64,000 bases of DNA from Bradyrhizobium diazoefficiens. Its GTDB lineage: Bacteria > Pseudomonadota > Alphaproteobacteria > Rhizobiales > Xanthobacteraceae. The stretch's first letter is position 1; the number at the start of each line of letters is the position of its first letter. The DNA is taken from contig NZ_CP067100.1 in assembly GCF_016616235.1 (NCBI RefSeq), positions 5,205,001 to 5,269,000 of the forward strand, written 5' to 3'. Below the pieces are notes generated by a model. That model was not told where the DNA came from, searched no databases, and saw nothing but the letters and a program-made list of their open reading frames with translations. The position numbers and the translations under genes were made by a program. Below are positions 17,764 to 27,110 of this stretch, piece by piece.

Positions 17764-20166
17764 ATGACTCCAACACATCGTTCAGGGATCTCCTTGCGTG
17801 AGGCGCCATTGCTGGCCGTGACCATCGTGGCCATTGTCATCATGGGATTGACGCTCCTCGCCGGCGGCGCCTGGCTCGCAGCCCTTGGCGGCTCCATCTA
17901 CTATCTCGTCGCCGGGATCATGCTTCTGCTCACGGGCTGGCTGCTCGCGCGCCGTCGTGCCGAGGCGCTCTGGGTCTATGCTGCGCTGCTCGCCGCCACC
18001 ATGGCGTGGGCGATCTGGGAAGCCGGTCTCGATTTCTGGTCGCTGGCACCGCGCGGCGACGTGCTTGCGCCGCTCGGCGTATGGCTGCTGCTGCCCTTCA
18101 TTGCCTCGCGCCTCGGCCCCCGCTCGCGGGCGGCACGATGGGCGCTCGGCCTCGTGCTGGTCGTTGCAGCCGTCGTTCTCGGCATGTCCCTGACCAGCGA
18201 TCGCCACGATCTCGCGGGCACGATCGCCACTGGCGACACGACCGGCGCCATTGCTTCTTCCGCGCCGGCAGGCGCGGCCGAGAACTGGACCGCCTATGGC
18301 GGCAGCGGCTTCGGGACGCGATACTCCTCGCTGAGCGAGATCACCAGGGACAATGTGAAGGATCTGACGCTGGCCTGGGAATTCCGCACCGGCGACCACA
18401 AGGGGCCTGACGATCCCGACGAGATCACCAACCAGGCAACTCCGCTCAAGGTCGGCGACCTCCTCTACACCTGCTCCCCGCATCAGATCGTATTTGCCCT
18501 CGAGGCTGCGACCGGGAAATTGCGCTGGAAGTTCGACCCGCAGGTCCAGCACAACAAGGCCTTCCAGCACATGACCTGCCGCGGCGTGTCCTATCACGCC
18601 ACCAAGCCCGGCGCCGTCACCACCGACGGCGCGCCCGCTCCGGCCGACTGTCCGGCGCGCATTTTCATTCCGACCAATGACGGACGGATGTTCGCGCTGG
18701 ATGCGCAGAGCGGTAAGCCTTGCGAGAGCTTCGGTGATCACGGTCAGATCGATCTCAAGCAAGGCAGCGAGATCCAGACGCTCGGCTTCTACGAGGGCAC
18801 CTCGCCGCCGGTCGTGACGGACAGGATCCTGATCGTCGGCGGCGCTGTCATCGACAATTATTCCGACCGCGTGCCGTCGGGCGTGATCCGCGGATTCGAC
18901 GTCTATTCCGGCAAGCTGATCTGGGCGTTCGATGCCGGCAACCCCGACCCGAACGAGATGCCTTCGCCGTCGCATCATTTCACCCCGGGCTCCCCCAATT
19001 CCTGGAGCATCTCCGCGGTCGACGAGAGCCTCGGCCTTGTTTACGTGCCACTCGGCTCGAGCTCGCCGGATATCTGGGGCGGCGGCCGTTCGCCTGACGA
19101 GGAACGTTATGACTCGGCGCTGGTCGCGCTCGACATCAACACCGGGAAGCTGCGCTGGTCGTTCCAGAACGTGCATCACGATCTCTGGGACATGGACATG
19201 CCGTCGCAGCCGAGCCTGGTCGATCTGCGCTCGAACGAGGGCGTGACGCCGGCGATCTATATCCCGGCCAAGACCGGCGACATCTTCGTGCTCGACCGCC
19301 GCGACGGGCATCAGCTCGTGCCCGCGCCGGAGAAGCCAGTGCCGCAAGGACCCGCGCCCGGCGACCGGCTGTCGCCAACCCAGCCTTTCTCGCAATTGAG
19401 CTTCCGCCCGCCCGGCATGCTCACCGACGCGCAGATGTGGGGCAGCACGATGTTCGACCAGCTGGCCTGCCGCATCAAGTTCAAGCGCCTGCGCTATGAG
19501 GGGCCGTTCACGCCGCCCTCGGAACAGGGCACGCTGGTGTTCCCCGGCGATTTCGGCATGTTCGAGTGGGGCGGCATTGCAGTCGATCCCGAGCGTCAGA
19601 TCGCCATCGCGAACCCGCAATCGATTCCGTTCGTCTCCCGCCTCGTCCCGCGCGGCAAGGACAACCCGGCCGCACCGAACGCGGCGCATCCTCCGGGCAC
19701 CGAGCTCGGCGTACAGCCGATGTACGGCGCCCCCTATGGCGTCGATCTCGGCATCTTCCTTTCACCGCTCGGCATCCCCTGCCTCGCGCCGCCCTGGGGC
19801 AACATCGCAGCCATCGATCTCAAGACGCACAAGCTGGTCTGGCAACATCGCATCGGCACGATCCGCGATCAGGCGCCGCTGCCGCTGCCCTTCAAGCTCG
19901 GCGTCCCCATGCTGGGCGGCCCCATCGTGACCGCGGGCGGCGTCATCTTCATCACGGGAACGATGGATGATTACATCCGCGCGCTCGACGTCCGCGACGG
20001 CCAGCAGCTTTGGCAGGACCGCCTTCCTGCCGGCGGCCAGTCGACGCCGATGACCTATGAAGCGGGCGGCAGGCAATACGTCGTCACGGTCGACGGCGGC
20101 CACGGCTCGTTCGGCACCAAGCTCGGCGACTATGTTCGCGCCTACGCGCTGCCGGAACGGCGTTAG
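17764..20166 (+). CDS. gcd: Membrane-bound PQQ-dependent glucose dehydrogenase (glucose/quinate/shikimate family)
   Basis: An 800-residue quinoprotein, matching the length of Gcd. Residues 15-150 hold about five hydrophobic segments that anchor it in the inner membrane and pass electrons to ubiquinone; the rest is a periplasmic eight-bladed PQQ propeller. Conserved segments are ENWTAYGGSGFGTRYSSL, QATPLKVGD, FEWGGIAVDP, QPMYGAPYGVDL, FLSPLGIPC and APPWGNIAAID, plus HHDLWDMDMPSQP. The last favours glucose or quinate dehydrogenases. It oxidises aldoses to aldonates outside the cytoplasm, which could feed acid-sugar catabolism. I chose ATG 17764; an upstream in-frame start at 17716 overlaps no conserved sequence. 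Quinate dehydrogenase is the main alternative. Confidence 0.9.
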   Translation: MTPTHRSGISLREAPLLAVTIVAIVIMGLTLLAGGAWLAALGGSIYYLVAGIMLLLTGWLLARRRAEALWVYAALLAATMAWAIWEAGLDFWSLAPRGDVLAPLGVWLLLPFIASRLGPRSRAARWALGLVLVVAAVVLGMSLTSDRHDLAGTIATGDTTGAIASSAPAGAAENWTAYGGSGFGTRYSSLSEITRDNVKDLTLAWEFRTGDHKGPDDPDEITNQATPLKVGDLLYTCSPHQIVFALEAATGKLRWKFDPQVQHNKAFQHMTCRGVSYHATKPGAVTTDGAPAPADCPARIFIPTNDGRMFALDAQSGKPCESFGDHGQIDLKQGSEIQTLGFYEGTSPPVVTDRILIVGGAVIDNYSDRVPSGVIRGFDVYSGKLIWAFDAGNPDPNEMPSPSHHFTPGSPNSWSISAVDESLGLVYVPLGSSSPDIWGGGRSPDEERYDSALVALDINTGKLRWSFQNVHHDLWDMDMPSQPSLVDLRSNEGVTPAIYIPAKTGDIFVLDRRDGHQLVPAPEKPVPQGPAPGDRLSPTQPFSQLSFRPPGMLTDAQMWGSTMFDQLACRIKFKRLRYEGPFTPPSEQGTLVFPGDFGMFEWGGIAVDPERQIAIANPQSIPFVSRLVPRGKDNPAAPNAAHPPGTELGVQPMYGAPYGVDLGIFLSPLGIPCLAPPWGNIAAIDLKTHKLVWQHRIGTIRDQAPLPLPFKLGVPMLGGPIVTAGGVIFITGTMDDYIRALDVRDGQQLWQDRLPAGGQSTPMTYEAGGRQYVVTVDGGHGSFGTKLGDYVRAYALPERR

Positions 20167-20229
20167 CTGACGAACTCACCCTCCTGCGGGTACACCGAGG
20201 TGCAGCAGGTGTGTCGATCGCGCTGCGCG

Positions 20230-20360
20230 TTCGCTGAAAATCGGAAAACAACCCCATGCACAGTAGCCATGGGGTTGGACCACAAAGCGTTTTCTGATTT
20301 AGCGAAATTAGCCTTGACCCGTCGGGCAAGACAGTGGCAATATGCCATTATCCCCAAGTG
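20230..20360. repeat. Probable Bradyrhizobium-type dispersed intergenic repeat
   Basis: The stretch from the stem at 20250 through GACCCGTCGGGCAA at about 20317-20330 has an unusual word content compared with its surroundings. From memory I associate these words with many intergenic regions of Bradyrhizobium genomes. That link is recollection and not shown by this window, where it occurs once. Confidence 0.4.
20245..20276 (-). terminator. Rho-independent terminator of the GH5 gene
   Basis: AACCCCATG (20250-20258) and CATGGGGTT (20268-20276) form a perfect 9-bp stem with a 9-base loop. Read on the minus strand, the stem is followed by a T-rich tract (GTTTTCC). It lies about 140 bases beyond the stop codon at 20413. 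Confidence 0.55.
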
Positions 20361-20412
20361 TCCGGACGGCCCAGCCCGGCCTGACGAGGCGCCTTCCCAG
20401 GTCCTGTTCGCC

Positions 20413-21423
20413 TCAATGCGGCGGCGGGATCAGGGCGCGCAGGATGTCCGGCTTCCAGGCCTGGCGCGCGCTGTCGAACGCCGCGAAGTCGTGGTCGAAC
20501 TGCCAATAGGCCCATGACCAGCCGCGCTTCTCGGCGCTTCTCGCCATGAACGACAGATATCTCAGGCGGCTGTCGGACGGCGCACGCTCGTACACGCCGA
20601 ATTCACCGAGATAGACCGGGCGCTTCTCTTTCTCGGCCCAGAGCTTCATCTTGTCGAAGTCGGCGGCAGCCTTGGCTTCGTCGTCCGCGCTGCCCCAATC
20701 GAGCGGCCCGATCCGCGCGAACGTTCGAGACCACGGCGCGCCCTGATGCGTGAATCGGATCGGCGCGTAGTAATGGAACGTGACGATGAGATTCCTGTCG
20801 TCGGCCGGCAGAGCCAGCTGGTCGATGGGGATCTCGTCGATGTTGAGAACGGCGGCAACCACTTGCCGGTCGGGATTGGTGCGACGAATAATGGCGAGAC
20901 ATTCGTTGAGCAGTGAATTCCAGCTGCCCGACGTCATTTGCCCGCCGGGCTCGTTCAGGACCTCGAAGACGAGCGCGGGATATTTGCCGGCATAGCGCTC
21001 GGCGATCTGCCGCCAGAACGCCCTGAGCTTGTCGCCGCATACCGAAACGTCGCGCTGGCAAAGGTGGGTGTCGTGCTCGTCGACGATCGGGATGAGGCCC
21101 CTCGCGAGAATTTCCTCGATGACGGTGTCGAGCCGCCCGAGGATGACCTCGTCCAGGACATTCCCGCTGCCCATGAACTTGAAGCCGAAGAAATTGATCC
21201 TGACATGCGAGAATCCGGCCTTCTTGATCGCCGTCAAATTATCCAGGCGGAACGGCGCGTTCTGACCGCCTTCCCAGATTCCATCATAGCCGAGAATGTT
21301 GATGCCACGCCCCAACCTCGTCATCTCGGCCGCATGGGTGGCGCAAGAGAACAGCGACGCAAGGAAAAGCGCCGTTGCTGCAAGATAGGAACCTCTCGGC
21401 CAGCGCGCATGGGTGGCAATCAT
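20413..21423 (-). CDS. Secreted glycoside hydrolase family 5 (cellulase-type) protein
   Basis: A 336-residue protein with a signal peptide (residues 1-33, ending near CATHAAEM), so it acts in the periplasm or outside. GH5 hallmarks are RGINILGYDG at the start of the barrel, HVRINFF, the acid/base Glu in FEVLNEPGG, HYYAPIRFTHQG and the nucleophile Glu in YLGEFGVYE. It would cleave beta-glucan-like chains. The next gene upstream is a Wzy-like polymerase 20 bp away in the same direction, so it may trim or release the exopolysaccharide made by this locus. ATG 21423 is chosen because the signal peptide begins there. Confidence 0.92.
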   Translation of the reverse strand: MIATHARWPRGSYLAATALFLASLFSCATHAAEMTRLGRGINILGYDGIWEGGQNAPFRLDNLTAIKKAGFSHVRINFFGFKFMGSGNVLDEVILGRLDTVIEEILARGLIPIVDEHDTHLCQRDVSVCGDKLRAFWRQIAERYAGKYPALVFEVLNEPGGQMTSGSWNSLLNECLAIIRRTNPDRQVVAAVLNIDEIPIDQLALPADDRNLIVTFHYYAPIRFTHQGAPWSRTFARIGPLDWGSADDEAKAAADFDKMKLWAEKEKRPVYLGEFGVYERAPSDSRLRYLSFMARSAEKRGWSWAYWQFDHDFAAFDSARQAWKPDILRALIPPPH

Positions 21424-21443
21424 CTTGCTTCCATTTCCAAAGG

Positions 21444-22730
21444 CTAAACGTCCGCCTGCGGCACCGGCCTGCATGTCGCGAAGAAGAACGCCACGAGCAG
21501 CACCGACGTGAACATCGTCGAACGCAGGAACATCGTCTCGGTAAAATTGGACTGAAAACTGAGGACGACAAATCCGATGATCAGCGCGCAATTCGACCGG
21601 TCGATGGATCGCGCGGAAATGAGGTGGAGGACCTTGGTCGAGAACAGGAAGATGCTCGCGGCGAACAGCACGTAGCCCAGAAATCCCGTCTCCATCAGGA
21701 TCGCGATGTAGCCGCTGTGATAATTGTCGAGCACCCACCCGTGGTTCTGCTCGAAATAATCGTAGATCGAGGGGACCGTCCAGAAGCCGTTGATGCCGAA
21801 TCCGAGCAGCGGCGCATCGTCGAGATGGCTGATGGCGTACTGCCAGATGAAAGTGCGCTCGGTGAAATCGATGCTGGCATCGCCGATATGGATGGCATCA
21901 TACCCCGTCACATAGAAGTAGAGGATCAGGGCAGCCGCCAGAATGCACATGACGACCGGCAGGATCGCATAGAGTCTCATGCAGCCGACCGACCACATCG
22001 AGGTCACCAGCAGCGCGCAGGCGGCCAGCGCGACGGCACCGGCGCCCCGCGATTCCGACGCGAGGACGCAAACTGCCGCCAGGAGGAAGACGGCGAGGAA
22101 GGCAATCCATCCCTGTCCGGTCATCTTCCGGTAGCAGGCAAAGAACATCAGATAGGCGCCGACGAAGCCGAGTGTCTGCTTCGATTCATAGATGCCCTGC
22201 CATTGACCGTCGTGCATCCAGCTATGATCGACCCCGATATCGGGCATGGCAAGCGCGAAGAACGCCGATGCGGCGACCGACATGAAAAGCCCCGCGGTGA
22301 CGGCCCCCACGATCTCGTCGATGTCGACACGCGTGATCAGACAGAATGCGCCGAATGTCGTCATCGCCAGCGCCGCACTCTTCATGAAGGCCGCAGCGCT
22401 CAGGCTGGACCAGAGCACCGAGACGACGGCGAAGGTATAGAATGCGAGCAGCGCGATCAGATCGGGATTGAGCTGCAACCGCAGACGCGGGCGCACGAAT
22501 GCGCTTGCGTAAATGAGGACGGCCCACATCAGGATCGCCACCGCCTGTTGCAGATTGCTCAGCTGTTCCGGCAGCAGCGCGGTGTGGAAATTACCCATCG
22601 ACGCGACCACGTTGATGGTGATCGAGCAGAGGATGGCGGCTCGGGCAAGCTTCTCGACGCCGACGCTGCGCGTCTTCCAGTACGCGCTCTCGAGCGCCTC
22701 AGAATCCACCTCGGTCTGCAGGCTGGCCAT
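21444..22730 (-). CDS. O-antigen ligase/ExoQ-like exopolysaccharide polymerase
   Basis: A 428-residue membrane protein with about ten to twelve hydrophobic segments and one large periplasmic loop, the layout of the O-antigen ligase/Wzy family. The loop and the helices after it carry GIYESKQTLG, ASESRGAG, HLDDAPLLGFGINGFW and VLDNYHSGYI, typical of ExoQ-like polymerases. It would join lipid-linked repeat units of the exopolysaccharide in the periplasm. It is cotranscribed with the GH5 gene. WaaL-type ligase activity is an alternative that sequence alone does not exclude. Confidence 0.87.
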   Translation of the reverse strand: MASLQTEVDSEALESAYWKTRSVGVEKLARAAILCSITINVVASMGNFHTALLPEQLSNLQQAVAILMWAVLIYASAFVRPRLRLQLNPDLIALLAFYTFAVVSVLWSSLSAAAFMKSAALAMTTFGAFCLITRVDIDEIVGAVTAGLFMSVAASAFFALAMPDIGVDHSWMHDGQWQGIYESKQTLGFVGAYLMFFACYRKMTGQGWIAFLAVFLLAAVCVLASESRGAGAVALAACALLVTSMWSVGCMRLYAILPVVMCILAAALILYFYVTGYDAIHIGDASIDFTERTFIWQYAISHLDDAPLLGFGINGFWTVPSIYDYFEQNHGWVLDNYHSGYIAILMETGFLGYVLFAASIFLFSTKVLHLISARSIDRSNCALIIGFVVLSFQSNFTETMFLRSTMFTSVLLVAFFFATCRPVPQADV

Positions 22731-22946
22731 GAGACGACTTTCCTAAAGCGCAGTTAATAATCTGCTAGTGCGGCGCGACCACCGCAGCCGCTCGGCCCAA
22801 GCGCTTAAGAGTCCGTTAACGATATGAGCTTTGCCCGGTCTATTAATGCAAATCGCACGCCTTCGGTGTCTCGCCCGTAACTCCCCTGCTATAAAGCGCA
22901 GACCCGGCTCGATCGATCCTGCCGATTATCTGGTTTCTGGTTGCGC

Positions 22947-24083
22947 ATGAACAGGCCTAGCATCCATTTCGATATCGCCGTCGAGCAGGCCTTCGACTTC
23001 CTGTCACCGGAATATGCAGAGCTGTTCGACGGCTCGGCCGCCACCGCCTTCCAGCATCCGCTCTGGCTGCACAGTCTCTACACGAGGCTCGCCTCTCATG
23101 CCGGGGCAGATGCTCTGGTCGTCGTGGTCCGCCATCGCGCGACGCGCGCCCTTGCGATGGTGTTGCCCTTGCTGCGGGTCCGGCATGGACCGATACGGAC
23201 CGTCGAATTCGCCGACCTCCGCGTCTCCGACTATCTGGCGCCGGTTTGCAGTCCCAAGGTATTTTCCCAGCTTCTCGCAGACGAGAGCGCCTGCGCGGAG
23301 ATCCGGTGCCTGGTTGGTCCGTTCGACCTGCTCCGGATGACCAAGCTTCCCGACGGGCGGCTTCCGATCGAAAATCTGCTGGATGCGCCCCGGCGCGTCG
23401 CGATGGACACCAATGCCTATGCGACCGTTCTCGTCGCGCCGTTCGACAAGTGGCGCGCCAGTGCGATGGATCGCTCTTACCAGAAGGAGCTCGCAAAGAA
23501 ATATCGCCAGCTCCAGAAGAAGGGCGCGCTGAGCTTTTCATGCTGCAATGACAGCGCCTCGGTGCTCGAGGCACTGGACGTGATGCGGAAATTCCGCGGT
23601 CCGCGATTCCAGTCGCAGGGCGACGGAGACCTGCTCCAGCGCCCCGAATATTACGGTTTCTATTCCGACGTGGCCGTCCGCGGACTCGGCGATTTCGTCC
23701 GGCTCTACGCCATGAAGATGGACGGCGAGGTGATCGCCGCCGTGCTCGGATTGTGCCATCAGGGCAGCTTCCTCGTCATCATGAGCGCCTTCGACATCGC
23801 CGGATACAAGAGCCAGTCGCTCGGCGCACTGATGTTCGAGCAAGTAGCAAAGGATTGCATCGAGCGCGGCGACCAGATGCTCGACTTCACCATCGGCGAC
23901 GAGCCGTACAAGAAACTGTTCGGCGGGCAGCCTTCGCCGATGTGGACGGTCACGCAGGCCGGCAGCACTGCCGGCGCGATTGCCCTGTTCGCGCTGAAGC
24001 AGGCCCCCTGGCTCAAGCTGGCGGCCAAGCGCGTCTCGGAGTTCAGGCTGTTGCCGACCCGCAGCTCGACGCCGGCGCGCTGA
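22947..24083 (+). CDS. FemAB/CelD-like GNAT acyltransferase of polysaccharide biosynthesis
   Basis: A 378-residue soluble protein of the BioF2-like/CelD acetyltransferase group. Visible features are the N-terminal FQHPLWLHSLYTRLA, the KELAKKYRQLQKKGALSF basic helix, and the C-terminal GNAT half with YAMKMDGEVIAAVLG and DFTIGDEPYKKLFGG, which is characteristic of the family. It probably transfers an acyl group to a sugar or lipid intermediate of the exopolysaccharide. I chose ATG 22947 over TTG 22941. The gene stands alone between divergent and convergent neighbours in the locus. Confidence 0.85.
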   Translation: MNRPSIHFDIAVEQAFDFLSPEYAELFDGSAATAFQHPLWLHSLYTRLASHAGADALVVVVRHRATRALAMVLPLLRVRHGPIRTVEFADLRVSDYLAPVCSPKVFSQLLADESACAEIRCLVGPFDLLRMTKLPDGRLPIENLLDAPRRVAMDTNAYATVLVAPFDKWRASAMDRSYQKELAKKYRQLQKKGALSFSCCNDSASVLEALDVMRKFRGPRFQSQGDGDLLQRPEYYGFYSDVAVRGLGDFVRLYAMKMDGEVIAAVLGLCHQGSFLVIMSAFDIAGYKSQSLGALMFEQVAKDCIERGDQMLDFTIGDEPYKKLFGGQPSPMWTVTQAGSTAGAIALFALKQAPWLKLAAKRVSEFRLLPTRSSTPAR

Positions 24084-24105
24084 GAGGCGCGGCGCTGTCA
24101 ACTGC

Positions 24106-25329
24106 TCAGGCGCGTAGCGCGCTGCGGACCTGCGCGAGCCAGCCCGGCCGCATTTGATCGACCCGATGGGCAATACTTCGCCGCAGAAAATGCAGCCGCC
24201 GCCGCATGTCCCAGCTGATATCGTTGCGGGACGTCAGCGCCTGGCGAAAGCGCGCCATCTTCAGCGATTGCTGGTCTGCCGCGACCTTGTCGCGGTCGAC
24301 ATAGAACTCGGATATCTTCTCCCTGCCCATGCCCGAGGTCGTTATCCAGCGCGGCACATATTCGGTGCAGAGACGCTCGACATCGACCAGCAGACGGGCA
24401 ACGCCGGTGCCGGCGGCCGGACAGTTGGTCTGGAACGCATCGCCGATGAGCACGACACCGCCCTGGAGATACCCTTCGACAACGGAGAGGTCCATCACCC
24501 AGTTCTGCACCCGGTCCGTCACCTGGAAATCGCCGAGATAGGGCTGCAATCCCGGCAGCAGCCGCAGCAGCGTCGCTTCCGTGTCGCGGCGCAGATCGCG
24601 CATCACCGGATCGGTCGGATCGCGGAACATGAAGAGATTCGCCCGCATGCCGGCGCGCACCGGAAACAGGCTGAGATAATCGACGCCGTCGGCGGTGCGC
24701 TCGCCGTAGCAGGTCAGCGCCTTGAAATCGAACGGCGCGCCATCGCGGCGCGCAATCGTGAAGCCGAACGAGACCGAGTGGCGCTCGGCCAGCACGCGCC
24801 GCCTGATGCCGAGCTTATAGCCGAGAGCTCCCGCCATGCCGGTCGCCAGAACGACGAGACGCGCAGTCAGGCGCCGCCCGGAAGCGAGCACGAGATGCTG
24901 GACATCGTCGCTGCAGCTCACTGCCGTGACCTCGTCGACGATCAACGCGGATGGATCGGGAATCTGGCCGCGCGCCATGGCGACGAGATCGGCGTAAGGA
25001 AGCCCATAAGCCTGGCCGACGCTGACATCGACCACCTTGCCTTCCCTGATATTGAGCACGCGGTCGTATGGAGACGCGACGCTCTCGAGACCGTGGAGGA
25101 AGCCCAGCCGGCGGAACATCTCCAGCTGATGGCCGCCAATCTTCTCGACCCGGAATTCCTCGGGATAAACCGCGCGCTTGTCGACCAGCGCAACGCGATG
25201 TCCGGCCCGCGCGAGCACGGCCGCCGCGAGCGACCCCGCAAGGCCGCCGCCGACGATCGCAACGTCGACAGCCGTGGCCGCGGCGCCGGCTGCTGCGTTC
25301 GGCCCGCCCGCGGTTTGATCCGCCGTCAT
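24106..25329 (-). CDS. FAD-dependent monooxygenase/oxidoreductase (UbiH/PHBH fold)
   Basis: A 407-residue flavoprotein. VAIVGGGLAGSLAAAVLARAG (about residues 23-43) binds ADP-ribose of FAD, VLATGM is the second dinucleotide element, and VVLIGDAFQTNCPAAGTG is the GD motif near the flavin ring. This fold hydroxylates aromatics or oxidises or reduces isoprenoids. GGAG precedes ATG 25329. It sits between an acyltransferase and a flippase of the exopolysaccharide locus, which is an unexpected place; it may modify a lipid carrier or pigment, or be unrelated. No substrate can be given. Confidence 0.85.
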   Translation of the reverse strand: MTADQTAGGPNAAAGAAATAVDVAIVGGGLAGSLAAAVLARAGHRVALVDKRAVYPEEFRVEKIGGHQLEMFRRLGFLHGLESVASPYDRVLNIREGKVVDVSVGQAYGLPYADLVAMARGQIPDPSALIVDEVTAVSCSDDVQHLVLASGRRLTARLVVLATGMAGALGYKLGIRRRVLAERHSVSFGFTIARRDGAPFDFKALTCYGERTADGVDYLSLFPVRAGMRANLFMFRDPTDPVMRDLRRDTEATLLRLLPGLQPYLGDFQVTDRVQNWVMDLSVVEGYLQGGVVLIGDAFQTNCPAAGTGVARLLVDVERLCTEYVPRWITTSGMGREKISEFYVDRDKVAADQQSLKMARFRQALTSRNDISWDMRRRLHFLRRSIAHRVDQMRPGWLAQVRSALRA

Positions 25330-25755
25330 GGTTCAGGCTCCCACGGTTAACGGTGGTCCTATTTGCAATTCTCTCGTGCAATTCTCCCGCCTGATCTCGC
25401 ATCGCAGGACCAAACGCGATGATTTCCGCGGATCGAGGTTAACGAACCGCAGGGTCGATCCTGCCCGATGATGTCGCGGCACGCGCTTTGCCCGGGATAT
25501 CGGGCTGACCCCGGACTCTGCCTGGGGCTACCCCCTTCCGGCAACCATTTCGGCATCCAAACGGCCGAGGCTTTGCTTGATCCGGGACGATCGGGACGGC
25601 CGTGTATCACGATGAAGCAGCCAGCGTCGTCGCGACATCGTCGCGGCCAGCAATATCCTGAAGGTCTCGCATTAACACTCGCGGTTTTTCGACATGCTAG
25701 GTTGCCGGCGGTATCGGAGCGTGTCCCTTCAAGGGAGAGTTGTCCCTCGACTTCC
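25330..25755. other. Divergent intergenic region of the EPS locus
   Basis: 426 bp between divergent genes. It holds two GTTAAC hexamers (25346-25351, 25438-25443), ATTAAC at 25671-25676 and a direct repeat of TGCAATTCTC. The frame upstream of 25756 stays open to 25468 but looks like non-coding translation. I see no other gene. Confidence 0.6.
25364..25386. repeat. Direct repeat of TGCAATTCTC
   Basis: Two exact copies of the 10-mer at 25364-25373 and 25377-25386, 13 bp apart, just upstream of the flavoprotein gene. The spacing is short of one and a half helical turns. It may be a regulator site. Confidence 0.5.
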
Positions 25756-27102
25756 ATGATCGAATCCATCGTCCAATTCATGCGGCGCGACGTGACGCGC
25801 GGTGTTGCCGGCACCATCCTGCTCAAGGTTGGCAGCGGCGCGCTGGCGTTCGCGTTGTTCTCGCTGGCGGCGCGGACGATGTCGCCCGACGGGTTCGGCA
25901 TCTTTGCGACCTGGCTGTCGATCGCCCAGATGGCATCGGTGGTGGGCCTGGTCGGCCAGGAATCGCTTCTGGTCCGATTCCTCAACGAGTACCGGGTGGC
26001 AGATCAGCCCGGCCTCACCAAAGGTGTGCTGCTATCGAGCTCGAAGATTTCCGCCGTCGCGATGCTGATCGCGATCGGCGCAATCGCGATCGTCGCGAGC
26101 CTACGGGGCGACGGGTGGCTGCTGATCGTCGCGGTCTCGCTCTACACCGCCGTGAATGCCGGGCTGATGCTCGGCAGCCAGATCGCACGCTCCCTGGTCA
26201 GTATCCTCATGGGCGAAGGAAACCGCGAGTTTTTCTGGCGGGTCAGCGTCGTCCTGTTTCTGATCGCCGTCCTGGCCGGTCATCGCCGGCTCGACCCCGC
26301 CGAATTGATCGCCGTGATGACGATTGCCATGTCGATCGGCCTCGGCGCGCAGATCATTGCGATCACACGCGCGCTGCCGGACTTCCGCGGCACCGCGGCG
26401 CGCTCCGAGACGCCCCGCTGGAGATCGAGCGCGCTTCATTTCTGGGTCGCGTCCATCCTCGAAGCCGCGAACCAGTATTTCGACGTGATCCTGGTCTACT
26501 GGATGCTGGATCCGGCCACCGCCGGAATCTATTTCGCCGCCTCGCGGCTCGCCAACATTTTCGCCATGCTCTCGGCCGCGCTGTACAGCTTCGGCGCGCG
26601 CCGGCTTCCCTCGCTATACTTCAGCAAGAACCATGAGGAGTTCGAGCGCACGTTGCAGCTCATGGCGGAAGTGACCGCGCTCTGCGTGACCAGCGGACTT
26701 CTGCTGATCTGGATTGGCGGCCCTTATCTTCTCAATCTGTTCGGGCCGCACTTCGCCGCGCAGCACTGGGTCCTGATCGTGCTCGGAATCGGAACGGCCT
26801 TCCAGGCGGCGGGCGGTCCAGCTGCGGCGATCCTGCAACTGACCGGCTACGAGCGAGAATATGTGCCGGTGGTCGCCGCCAACGTCGCGTTGCGGCTGGT
26901 CGGATTTCTCATCCTCATTCCCTGGCTCGGCGTGCTCGGCGCTGCGATCTCAGCCACTGTGTCGCTGGCGCTCGCGACCATCGCCCTCAACATCCTGTGC
27001 CGCCGGCGGACCGGAGTCGATCCGTCAATTCTCGCGCTGCTGCGCTTCTCTGCATCCAAGCGCGGCACCTATGCGGTCCGCAGCGTCGATTCCGCCGAAT
27101 AA
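25756..27102 (+). CDS. Polysaccharide flippase, Wzx/ExoT-like
   Basis: A 448-residue membrane protein with about twelve to fourteen hydrophobic segments of the MOP flippase superfamily. The N-terminus GTILLKVGSGALAFALFSLA with GFGIFATWLSIAQM is typical of Wzx, as is AGIYFAASRLANIFAML in the middle. It would flip lipid-linked repeat units across the inner membrane before polymerisation by the ExoQ-like protein. I chose ATG 25756 because conserved sequence starts there, although the best purine-rich site (AGGGAGAG) is about 18 bases upstream, longer than usual; a GTG start further up is possible. Confidence 0.88.
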   Translation: MIESIVQFMRRDVTRGVAGTILLKVGSGALAFALFSLAARTMSPDGFGIFATWLSIAQMASVVGLVGQESLLVRFLNEYRVADQPGLTKGVLLSSSKISAVAMLIAIGAIAIVASLRGDGWLLIVAVSLYTAVNAGLMLGSQIARSLVSILMGEGNREFFWRVSVVLFLIAVLAGHRRLDPAELIAVMTIAMSIGLGAQIIAITRALPDFRGTAARSETPRWRSSALHFWVASILEAANQYFDVILVYWMLDPATAGIYFAASRLANIFAMLSAALYSFGARRLPSLYFSKNHEEFERTLQLMAEVTALCVTSGLLLIWIGGPYLLNLFGPHFAAQHWVLIVLGIGTAFQAAGGPAAAILQLTGYEREYVPVVAANVALRLVGFLILIPWLGVLGAAISATVSLALATIALNILCRRRTGVDPSILALLRFSASKRGTYAVRSVDSAE

Positions 27103-27110
27103 GCGCCGGT

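Noticed and set aside
17782..19689. 635-codon open frame on the minus strand opposite the glucose dehydrogenase
   Set aside because: Composition is Arg- and Glu-rich with no recognisable domain, and the other strand encodes a complete conserved quinoprotein.
20200..20517. 105-codon open frame after the glucose dehydrogenase
   Set aside because: It crosses the terminator stem and the end of the GH5 gene and gives no protein-like sequence.
21375..22757. 460-codon open frame on the plus strand opposite the polymerase gene
   Set aside because: It mirrors the membrane protein on the other strand and consists of charged low-complexity sequence.
25468..25755. Extended N-terminus of the flippase frame
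   Set aside because: The 96 extra codons show no conserved or hydrophobic pattern, while a normal Wzx N-terminus starts at ATG 25756.
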